Positions 1 to 5,477 of a DNA stretch of 5,477 nucleotides are shown here, in pieces. Position 1 is the first letter of the stretch; each line of letters begins with the position of its first letter. The notes below the pieces were generated by a model. It made no database searches. It was not told where the DNA came from and was given only the letters and a program-made list of their open reading frames with translations. Source of the DNA: Bacteroidaceae bacterium (lineage in GTDB: Bacteria > Bacteroidota > Bacteroidia > Bacteroidales > Barnesiellaceae_A); contig JAFZDG010000095.1 in the NCBI GenBank assembly GCA_017561285.1, forward strand, positions 1 through 5,477, given 5' to 3'. The position numbers were made by a program, and so were the translations under genes.

Positions 1-524
1 CAACCTTTGGGAACTACAGTTGTACCATCATAGTCGCTATCATAGTTATCAAACGTATTGAAGTAAGGAGCTTCAAATGCTGTGGCATAGTTATCAGAAT
101 TGGGTTCGAGCAACTCCATACCACTTGTAGCCGACCATTGCAACATATAATATGCAGCTTCTACCTCGTTGGCAGTAGACAACTCAAAAATAGCAGTAGC
201 ACGTCCCAATACAGAGGGTGACAAAGTAAGAACCAAATCATAACCGTTCTCGCTCATAGCATCCTCTTTGGTAATAACATCTACGGCAGCAACAACATCG
301 TTGCGATAGTCACCGGCGGTTACATTGGTAACCTTGATGTTATCTACAAGGTTTGCTCCTTTTACATTTACTACAACTTCATATTTACGACCTAACAAGG
401 CCTCATCTACAGCATCAACCTCAGGCGATAGTGTTATTACCGCAGCTTCTTGAGCCACAGCCACACCAGCCCAAACTGTCATTGCGAAAAAAAGGACTAA
501 TAGTTTTTTCAATGATGTGTTCAT
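1..524 (-). CDS. Secreted Ig-like / jelly-roll surface protein (3' part beyond window)
   Basis: Partial gene: it starts with ATG at 524-522 and stays open through 174 codons to the left edge, so the C-terminus is missing. Residues 1-24 form a lipid-free signal peptide: Lys at 6-7, a hydrophobic core LLVLFFAMTVWAGV, and AVA|Q as a signal peptidase I site. Residues about 26-145 are beta-rich and fit the Ig-like domain common in Bacteroidetes secreted proteins (pattern VKGANLVDNIKV, then VITKEDA, then LVLTLSPSVLGRATAIFELS). From about residue 155 the run APYFNTFDNYDSDYDGTTVV resembles the opening strand of a choice-of-anchor J / cleaved-adhesin jelly roll, the fold found three times in the gene upstream. 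The start is 54 bp after the stop of that gene, with no terminator or promoter between, so co-transcription is likely. There is no Shine-Dalgarno sequence; the region before the ATG is A/T rich, which is normal in this phylum. The ligand is unknown. The gene call is firm, the domain names are by pattern recognition. Confidence 0.85.
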   Translation of the reverse strand, partial: MNTSLKKLLVLFFAMTVWAGVAVAQEAAVITLSPEVDAVDEALLGRKYEVVVNVKGANLVDNIKVTNVTAGDYRNDVVAAVDVITKEDAMSENGYDLVLTLSPSVLGRATAIFELSTANEVEAAYYMLQWSATSGMELLEPNSDNYATAFEAPYFNTFDNYDSDYDGTTVVPKG

Positions 525-578
525 AAGTTTAGAGAATTGATTTTATTTATTTTCTATTTTACATCTTTACCTATAATA

Positions 579-3500
579 TTATCTCACAACAACCTTTATA
601 ATAGTTTGTGCTGAACGAACCATATATACACCGGGTTGGAGTTGTATATGATACTCACGAGCATCCGATTGGTGCATCAATACACCGCTTACCGAATAAA
701 CTGCTATATCGTGAGCTTTGGGATTTATCACTGATATACCATTATTGTGGCTGTAAGCATCAAAATCGCGGCTTTGTTTTACAACATTCTCTACAGCGCC
801 ATCGGCTTTCTTGTCAAATTTAATATTGTACAAGTATAGGTAGTTTTGCCAAGGCTCTGAGTAAGCCATAAAGCCATAATAATATACACCCGACTCAGGT
901 ACAACAATATCTACATTGTAAACATCTACCTCACCCTCATCACTGATGGCGGGCAACTCGGGAAGATCCATCAACACATTCTCCTGTGCTTCAGGTGTCT
1001 TACCGGCTCCAAATGTTACAAGCAATGATTCGAGATACTCGGCAGCAGTAGAAAACGCAGTGAACTGCAATGTATATACATCACCCTCATAGCATTTGAT
1101 AGGAGGCGAAATCATCCAATCATCGGCCGACAACTCCCAGTTATAGGGATAGAAAGCAGCTCCTGTTGAGCCATCGTACGACCATGTATATCCATCTTTA
1201 TTGACATCAAGTACTGTATAGTAGTTGCTCATATCCTCCCATTGTTGGAAGATACCACCATAAGGAGGCAACAAGGGTTCACCAACAACCACATCATTAG
1301 AGATGCGACCTCTTATGCGCTCGCCATTGGCACATGAAAAGACTGCATACATATAACGTGACATATCTTTACCATGAGTCTCTTCAAAACGAGTTTCGGT
1401 AAGACCGGTGGCTACGATTGCATTGTCGGGATAACGAAGAATTTCATATGTAATTTCATTCACATCATAGGGTTTACCATGCAAGCCGGTTTCAGGTGCA
1501 TCCCAGGTGAGCGTTGTGGTTGTAAGACCGTCATCGGTCAAAAGTACGTTTTGAGGTGCATCGGGCACATCATAACCAACAAGAATGGTATATGAAGCTA
1601 CTGTACCTTCGCCATAAGTATTGTATGCCATCAACGACAAGTCATAAATACCCTCTGCTGCAGTATGCTTATGGGTGATTGTCTCGCCGGGTTGGGCTGT
1701 ACCTTCACAAATAATACTGTCATTTGCATTGATTACGACCTTATAGTCAATGGCTCCATTCAACAGATTACCGCCATATGTTCGCTCGGGGAGTGTAAAT
1801 TGAATTACACCGCTGATAGCGCCCTCATAATCGGGTGTATAAGATATATTGTTAATGATAGCAGGAGCCTCTACATTGGGTTGAAGGAAGTAAGCACCAC
1901 TGATAGCCCACACGTCATTACACCAAGTTTGCAAAGTAGCATTGGCATTGATAGTATTCAACTCAAAGATAGCGCCATACATACCACCCAACGCAGCACT
2001 TGAACTACAGAAGAACCAATACATCTTACCGGTTTCGTGGTTGAAGAACAATGATTGACGCATCTTGAAGTTGATAAGCATATCATTGGGCATCATATTC
2101 AAACCTGTAATTTGACCTATGTTGGCAATAAATCCGGTCTCTTTATTGATACGAGACAAATATTGTTTTTGCTCACCATCATAGCTATCTTCTTCCATAT
2201 GCACACAGTACAACTCACCATCGAGGTTACAACCAAGAGCAAGATACTTTTGGTAGCGCTTATCATAGAACATTCGATCACCAATACGTTTCATTGCACC
2301 GGTCTCGGGATTAATCTCAACGAGCCAAGTATCTACATAATCTTTTACAAGACCATATATTTTATCGCTTGTCACATCGTAGGCCAACGATATAGTAGTA
2401 TTCTCACAATTGTCGTTCAATCGTGTTTCAGAAATCACTTCGTATGTCTTGGCATCCATAACCACCCAAGTCGGGAACTCTGATTGATAATCGCCGGTCT
2501 CTTCATAAACGACACCATACAACTTGCCTTCGTGATAAACACAACCACCGGCCAAGCCCATTGCCAACTCAGGATTTTCCAAATCTACATCATATTCATT
2601 TTCCAGATAATTCATATGATAGATACCTTTGGGCGCAAGCGTATATTGATCGATATTGGCATTAATAAATACGCCATACAATTCAATACCTTCTGATGAT
2701 AGACGTTGGTTATAAGGTACACTTACACTCAAATCGCCATTGACATTATCCATCTCTACCGGCTCCTCTTCAAATGTATATACAAGTTCCTCTTCTACCA
2801 CTTCGCCACCGGCATCAATGGTATTGATGGTAACATTGCGCACATCGAGCGAATTGCCTACATAAAGGGCATGGAAACCAAAGTAATATGTACCGTTGGC
2901 ATCTACCTCAAATTGTACGGTTTGATATGCGCCAAAACCATTTTGATACAAATCGTTATAAGATTCCAACACTCTACCTTGCGATGAAGAGGCTTGAGTG
3001 CCACCCACTGTTACATCGAGTGATGCCGGATAATCGCGACCTGATGCCAACTCATAAGAGAGCACATAACGAGTACCCGCCTCCAACTCACATCCGGGAG
3101 TAATGAGCCAATCATTTACATTTTTACCCATTGCCGAGATATATGCCGATCCTGAGTAATATTCCCATTTAGCAAAGTCGTTGTCAGTATTTTCAGTTAC
3201 CCATGCTTCAAAATCAGCCTTCTTTTTCAAAGGGAAGGTATATACGGGCGACAAGCTGCCTTTTACATCATCAAAATCTACTTCTTTAGAGATTTTTTCC
3301 GACTCGTTGCCATTAACTTCTACCGACATCGATATGGTGTGCTTGCCCGAGAATGTTGTGGGTTTATAGGTATATTCGTGCTCTTTGCCGGGGACAACAT
3401 TCTCAATAGTCTCTACCAAGACATTATCCAAATATAGCAGAGCATTCATCTTATCTCTAATGATAGTATTCTCCATATCCTTTTTGGGATTTACCCACTT

Positions 3501-4094
3501 TAATTTTACCTCTTGCGCACCCACGTTGGCTACCATTGCCGGTATGGCCTGAGGAGTACACATTTCCGATTCTTCGATCGAAATGCTCTTAAGCGATACA
3601 ATACCATTACCTGCAGGCGATATAAGATTGAAACCCAATACATAATTGGCATCTTGAGCCATATAGATGCGACAACGGCGAGTTGTCATAGCACCATGCA
3701 TATTGTATGACTCTTCAATTATCACATTGCTCATCGCATCAGGTGTTCCCGACTCACCATAGCATACTACGATATTATCGGCTTCGAAAGCACCACGTTG
3801 CGCAATGGTATAGCTCAATACATACGATTTTCCGGCCTCGACAGAAAACGAAGGTGTAAACAACCAATCATTTGCTGCATCAGGGGTAGTCATACCATTG
3901 TAAATGTAGCCATTCAATTGTTCATCAATGGTCCAGGTGATACCATCACCGTTTGCATCATATGCTGCCCAACCGTCAACACTACAGCCATCATTAAAAT
4001 CGGCCTTAAACACAAAATTTGATTCTTGTGCACTGGCTATATGCGAAAAACATACGCATATCAACATAAGCACAAAACTGCTAATTTTTTTCAT
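579..4094 (-). CDS. Large secreted adhesin-like protein: 3 cleaved-adhesin/choice-of-anchor J domains, propeller-like centre, T9SS-type C-terminus
   Basis: Encodes 1171 residues from ATG 4094. An in-frame ATG at 4121 would add MIKPKKVLD; I prefer 4094 because it gives a compact signal peptide (MKKISSFVLMLI core, ASA|Q cleavage after residue 22). Neither start has a Shine-Dalgarno sequence. Domains: jelly roll J1 about 27-175 (DANGDG 46-51, NDWLFTP 75-81); FN3/Ig-like about 178-275; J2 about 283-426 (NDWLITP 327-333); propeller-like region about 437-741 with repeated blade cores (GKLYG 523, DKIYG 577, GELYC 626, GKMYW 689); two FN3-like modules about 742-841 and 843-937; J3 about 946-1094 (DVNKDG 963-968, DDWMISP 991-997); C-terminal domain about 1106-1171 (VYSVSGVLM, then LQPGVYMVR, ending KVVVR). 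The J domains resemble the adhesin domains of Porphyromonas gingivalis gingipains/HagA, and the tail resembles type-A T9SS sorting domains. I infer an exported, probably surface-held binding protein. No protease or glycosidase catalytic domain is visible, and the ligand is unknown. Confidence 0.9.
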   Translation of the reverse strand: MKKISSFVLMLICVCFSHIASAQESNFVFKADFNDGCSVDGWAAYDANGDGITWTIDEQLNGYIYNGMTTPDAANDWLFTPSFSVEAGKSYVLSYTIAQRGAFEADNIVVCYGESGTPDAMSNVIIEESYNMHGAMTTRRCRIYMAQDANYVLGFNLISPAGNGIVSLKSISIEESEMCTPQAIPAMVANVGAQEVKLKWVNPKKDMENTIIRDKMNALLYLDNVLVETIENVVPGKEHEYTYKPTTFSGKHTISMSVEVNGNESEKISKEVDFDDVKGSLSPVYTFPLKKKADFEAWVTENTDNDFAKWEYYSGSAYISAMGKNVNDWLITPGCELEAGTRYVLSYELASGRDYPASLDVTVGGTQASSSQGRVLESYNDLYQNGFGAYQTVQFEVDANGTYYFGFHALYVGNSLDVRNVTINTIDAGGEVVEEELVYTFEEEPVEMDNVNGDLSVSVPYNQRLSSEGIELYGVFINANIDQYTLAPKGIYHMNYLENEYDVDLENPELAMGLAGGCVYHEGKLYGVVYEETGDYQSEFPTWVVMDAKTYEVISETRLNDNCENTTISLAYDVTSDKIYGLVKDYVDTWLVEINPETGAMKRIGDRMFYDKRYQKYLALGCNLDGELYCVHMEEDSYDGEQKQYLSRINKETGFIANIGQITGLNMMPNDMLINFKMRQSLFFNHETGKMYWFFCSSSAALGGMYGAIFELNTINANATLQTWCNDVWAISGAYFLQPNVEAPAIINNISYTPDYEGAISGVIQFTLPERTYGGNLLNGAIDYKVVINANDSIICEGTAQPGETITHKHTAAEGIYDLSLMAYNTYGEGTVASYTILVGYDVPDAPQNVLLTDDGLTTTTLTWDAPETGLHGKPYDVNEITYEILRYPDNAIVATGLTETRFEETHGKDMSRYMYAVFSCANGERIRGRISNDVVVGEPLLPPYGGIFQQWEDMSNYYTVLDVNKDGYTWSYDGSTGAAFYPYNWELSADDWMISPPIKCYEGDVYTLQFTAFSTAAEYLESLLVTFGAGKTPEAQENVLMDLPELPAISDEGEVDVYNVDIVVPESGVYYYGFMAYSEPWQNYLYLYNIKFDKKADGAVENVVKQSRDFDAYSHNNGISVINPKAHDIAVYSVSGVLMHQSDAREYHIQLQPGVYMVRSAQTIIKVVVR

Positions 4095-4224
4095 ATCTAA
4101 AACTTTTTTAGGTTTAATCATCTATCAACTTATACACATCTGTTTTCAAAGCGCTTACGAGCAGCATCACACCTTTTTTACAACTACTTTTCAATCTTCT
4201 CAAACAGAGTTACTACAGATGCAA

Positions 4225-4255
4225 CAAATGTACATATTACGATTCTATTTACATA
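4225..4255 (-). promoter_or_regulatory. Probable Bacteroidetes-type promoter of the adhesin gene
   Basis: On the minus strand TACATTTG (4232-4225) fits the Bacteroidetes -7 consensus TAnnTTTG exactly. A TATG (4255-4252) lies 19 nt upstream, a 3-of-4 match to the -33 TTTG box. Transcription would begin near 4218-4221, giving a leader of about 125 nt before ATG 4094. The site lies just downstream of the preceding gene's terminator, where a new promoter is needed. The match is short, so it is a prediction only. Confidence 0.5.
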
Positions 4256-4288
4256 TTTATATATTCATTTCTTTTTTTATCAATTATT

Positions 4289-4323
4289 AAAAAAGAGATT
4301 CCCGCCTCATTAGGGCGAGAATC
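4289..4323 (-). terminator. Intrinsic terminator of the Crp/Fnr-type regulator gene
   Basis: Arms at 4297-4306 (GATTCCCGCC) and 4314-4323 (GGCGAGAATC) enclose a 7-nt loop. Read as minus-strand RNA the 10-bp stem is complete, with one G-U wobble; read as plus-strand RNA the same position is a C-A mismatch. On the minus strand the stem is followed by TC and then six T (4294-4289). Both points favour action on the minus strand, 38 nt after the regulator's stop codon. Confidence 0.85.
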
Positions 4324-4361
4324 ATATATGAGTTACATACATAAATAGCAAACTTACGTAT

Positions 4362-4940
4362 TCATTTTCCCGCAACGAGTTCCTTCCTAATACGACTCAA
4401 ATGCTGCTGTGTAATACCCAGATATGAAGCTATATATCCCAACGGCACTTCACGTATTACCTCCGGACGATTCTTTATCAGCGACACATATCGCACTTTG
4501 ATATCGCCTCGCAGCACGCTCGACTTGTACTCATCAAGATAGAGTGTGGCATGCGCTATGCTCAAAGCCCATTGCGAAAACTCATGCGACATAGCTATCA
4601 GCTCATCAAATCGCTCCTTCGTCACACACATCACTTCCGAGTTACAACACGCCTCGAAGAATGAGAAGGATGGCTTACCAAGAAAGTAGCTATGCCACGA
4701 AACAAGCACCGAACCTGCTGTTGCAAAACTTTTGGTTATAGTTTTGTCACCAACAGGATAACCTCGGCGTATAATACCTTTCTTTACGACATAGACATTA
4801 TCATCGACAGCACCACTTTTTATAAGCATATCATATCTTTTGAGTTTCATTACTTCCATCGAAGAGCAGAATACCTCCATCATCTCATCCGACAATTTAT
4901 ATGGTGCTTCTTGTGATAATAATTTCTTAAATTCATCCAT
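4362..4940 (-). CDS. Crp/Fnr-family transcriptional regulator
   Basis: Encodes 192 residues from ATG 4940. The N-terminal cyclic-nucleotide-binding-like beta-roll spans about residues 22-121 (DMLIKSGAVDDNVYVVKKGI, later FLGKPSFSFFEACCNSEVM). A linking helix follows, then a winged-helix DNA-binding domain with its helix-turn-helix at about 165-188 (VPLGYIASYLGITQQHLSRI). Length and layout are normal for the short Crp/Fnr regulators common in Bacteroidetes. The phosphate-binding cassette of true cAMP receptors (GE...R-A) is not present, nor is the N-terminal cysteine cluster of Fnr, so the effector is unknown and may not be a cyclic nucleotide. Start choice: in-frame ATGs also lie at 4955 and 4946, and the frame is open to a TTG at 4973, but that TTG falls within the promoter. 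GGAG at 4953-4950 sits 9 nt before ATG 4940, which supports 4940. The gene appears monocistronic, with its own promoter and terminator. Targets are not known; the divergent-type neighbours give no clue because all genes share one strand. Confidence 0.9.
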   Translation of the reverse strand: MDEFKKLLSQEAPYKLSDEMMEVFCSSMEVMKLKRYDMLIKSGAVDDNVYVVKKGIIRRGYPVGDKTITKSFATAGSVLVSWHSYFLGKPSFSFFEACCNSEVMCVTKERFDELIAMSHEFSQWALSIAHATLYLDEYKSSVLRGDIKVRYVSLIKNRPEVIREVPLGYIASYLGITQQHLSRIRKELVAGK

Positions 4941-4949
4941 TTCCATCCA

Positions 4950-4953
4950 CTCC
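4950..4953 (-). promoter_or_regulatory. Ribosome binding site deciding the regulator's start
   Basis: GGAG on the minus strand, 9 nt before ATG 4940. It is too close (3 nt) to serve the ATG at 4946 and overlaps the ATG at 4955. It is one of the few Shine-Dalgarno-like sequences in the window; the other visible starts lack one. Confidence 0.45.
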
Positions 4954-4962
4954 ATTCTCGTA

Positions 4963-4993
4963 CAAAGGTACAAATTTTAACCGTACATAGCAA
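4963..4993 (-). promoter_or_regulatory. Probable Bacteroidetes-type promoter of the Crp/Fnr regulator
   Basis: On the minus strand TACCTTTG (4970-4963) matches the -7 consensus TAnnTTTG exactly, and TTG (4993-4991, in context TGTTG) lies 20 nt upstream as a -33 box. The transcript would begin at about 4955-4959. This leaves a leader of roughly 15-19 nt before ATG 4940, containing the GGAG ribosome binding site at 4953-4950. The position rules out the TTG at 4973 as a start and makes ATG 4955 nearly leaderless. Confidence 0.6.
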
Positions 4994-5089
4994 CACAACT
5001 ACAACAAATAATCATCATTACTCGCAACAAAGCCTCCACACACACCTATCTGTGCATAAAAATACTATTAAACCTACACTTATACAAAT

Positions 5090-5122
5090 AAAAAGCTGCC
5101 GCACACAATGTACGGCAGCTTT
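5090..5122 (-). terminator. Intrinsic terminator of the DsbD-like gene
   Basis: A perfect 10-bp inverted repeat: AAAGCTGCCG (5092-5101) and CGGCAGCTTT (5113-5122), with an 11-nt loop that could pair three further bases. On the minus strand the stem runs into TTTTTATTT. The plus-strand side has only TTT followed by CAC, so it acts for the minus strand. It lies 22 nt after the stop of the DsbD-like gene. Confidence 0.9.
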
Positions 5123-5144
5123 CACTATATTTTATTTATAAGAA

Positions 5145-5477
5145 TCAATAGTTCTTAAGACCTGTGTTGAGGAACTCCAAGAAGTGCTCTACATCCTTAT
5201 CGAATGCATAAGAACCTGAGAGAGGATTACCCTCATTGTCGAGAATTACATAGAAAGGTTGAGCATTTGCACCAAATTTATAACGTTGCAAGAAGCTCCA
5301 CTTGTCACCTACGGTCTTCAAGGTACGTTTTTGACCATTCTCTACCACTTCCATAGGAACTGCAAGAGGTGTCTTATCATCGACATAGAGCGATACAAGA
5401 ACATAGTCTTCGCGCATAATGTCACGTACTTTATCGTCTGTCCATACCGAAGCCTCCATCTCACGACAGTTTACACA
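5145..5477 (-). CDS. dsbD: DsbD-type thiol:disulfide interchange protein, C-terminal thioredoxin-like domain (5' part beyond window)
   Basis: The frame is open to the right edge, so only the last 110 residues are present; the ATG at 5459 is internal, not the start. The first six residues at the edge are CVNCRE, a CxxC thioredoxin active site followed by MEASVWTDDKV, then LYVDDKTPL, then GANAQPFYVILD, where the Pro at fragment residue 74 is the cis-proline typical of thioredoxin folds. The family in Bacteroidetes has an N-terminal periplasmic domain, a CcdA/DsbD-like membrane domain and this periplasmic thioredoxin-like domain, and passes electrons from cytoplasmic thioredoxin to periplasmic substrates. 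The membrane part is not in view, so full DsbD layout is inferred from the close sequence pattern. The insert between the CxxC and the cis-Pro (ENGQKRTLKTVGDKWSFLQR) is a feature of the Bacteroidetes form and absent from the E. coli domain. It ends with a strong terminator and is the last gene of its transcript. Confidence 0.85.
   Translation of the reverse strand, partial: CVNCREMEASVWTDDKVRDIMREDYVLVSLYVDDKTPLAVPMEVVENGQKRTLKTVGDKWSFLQRYKFGANAQPFYVILDNEGNPLSGSYAFDKDVEHFLEFLNTGLKNY

Noticed and set aside
573..582. 10-bp palindrome ATAATATTAT between the two secreted-protein genes
   Set aside because: All A/T, too weak to be a terminator, no T-tract; likely chance in an A/T-rich gap.
608..4290. 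Several plus-strand open frames of 60-140 codons opposite the large adhesin gene, the longest at 2055-2483
   Set aside because: Their translations are rich in Cys, His and Ile with no recognisable domain. They lie wholly or mostly opposite a convincing coding frame with clear domains, so they are shadows of it.
4692..4916. Plus-strand open frame opposite the Crp/Fnr gene
   Set aside because: It is antisense to a well-supported regulator, and the translation looks like a shadow with no family resemblance.
4941..4973. Upstream starts for the Crp/Fnr gene (TTG 4973, ATG 4955, ATG 4946)
   Set aside because: The TTG lies in the promoter, ATG 4955 would be at the transcript's very end, and ATG 4946 is only 3 nt from the GGAG. 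ATG 4940 fits best.
4974..5089. Possible small gene or RNA between the DsbD-like and Crp/Fnr genes
   Set aside because: No open frame with a credible start and no structured element beyond the terminator and promoter already listed.
5145..5459. A free-standing 104-residue thioredoxin-like gene starting at ATG 5459
   Set aside because: The frame stays open to the window edge, and the residues just before this ATG are CVNCRE, the active site. The ATG is internal to a longer DsbD-like protein.
1..5477. tRNA, rRNA, CRISPR, insertion sequence or phage signals
   Set aside because: No cloverleaf, spaced repeat, terminal inverted repeat, transposase or integrase motif was seen on either strand.

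Overview
The window looks like chromosomal DNA from a member of the Bacteroidetes, most likely a Bacteroidales. Four things support this. Promoter-like sites match the Bacteroidetes -33/-7 type (TTTG / TAnnTTTG) and not -35/-10 boxes. Shine-Dalgarno sequences are mostly weak or absent. The secreted proteins have gingipain/HagA-like adhesin domains and a C-terminal sorting-type domain. The DsbD-like and Crp/Fnr-like proteins are of the form usual in this phylum. All four genes lie on the minus strand, so the window is read from right to left in transcription order.

Right edge (5477 to 5145): the C-terminal 110 residues of a DsbD-type thiol:disulfide interchange protein, cut by the window edge exactly at its CVNC active site. 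It is followed by a strong intrinsic terminator at 5090-5122. Next is a monocistronic Crp/Fnr-family regulator (4940 to 4362) with its own Bacteroidetes-type promoter just upstream and its own intrinsic terminator (4289-4323).

Left two thirds: after a promoter-like site near 4225-4255 and a leader of about 125 nt comes a 1171-residue secreted multidomain protein (4094 to 579). Its layout is signal peptide, three jelly-roll domains of the cleaved-adhesin / choice-of-anchor J type, a central beta-propeller-like region, Ig/FN3-like linkers, and a C-terminal domain resembling type IX secretion (T9SS) sorting signals. Only 54 bp further on, with no visible terminator or promoter, a second secreted protein begins (524 to beyond the left edge). 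It has a signal peptide and an Ig-like domain, and appears to enter another jelly-roll domain at the edge. The two are probably co-transcribed and make a pair of surface or secreted adhesin-like proteins.

I see no mobile element, CRISPR array, tRNA, rRNA or clear horizontal-transfer signature. No new system stands out. The most distinctive item is the large adhesin/propeller protein and its apparent partner, whose target is unknown.
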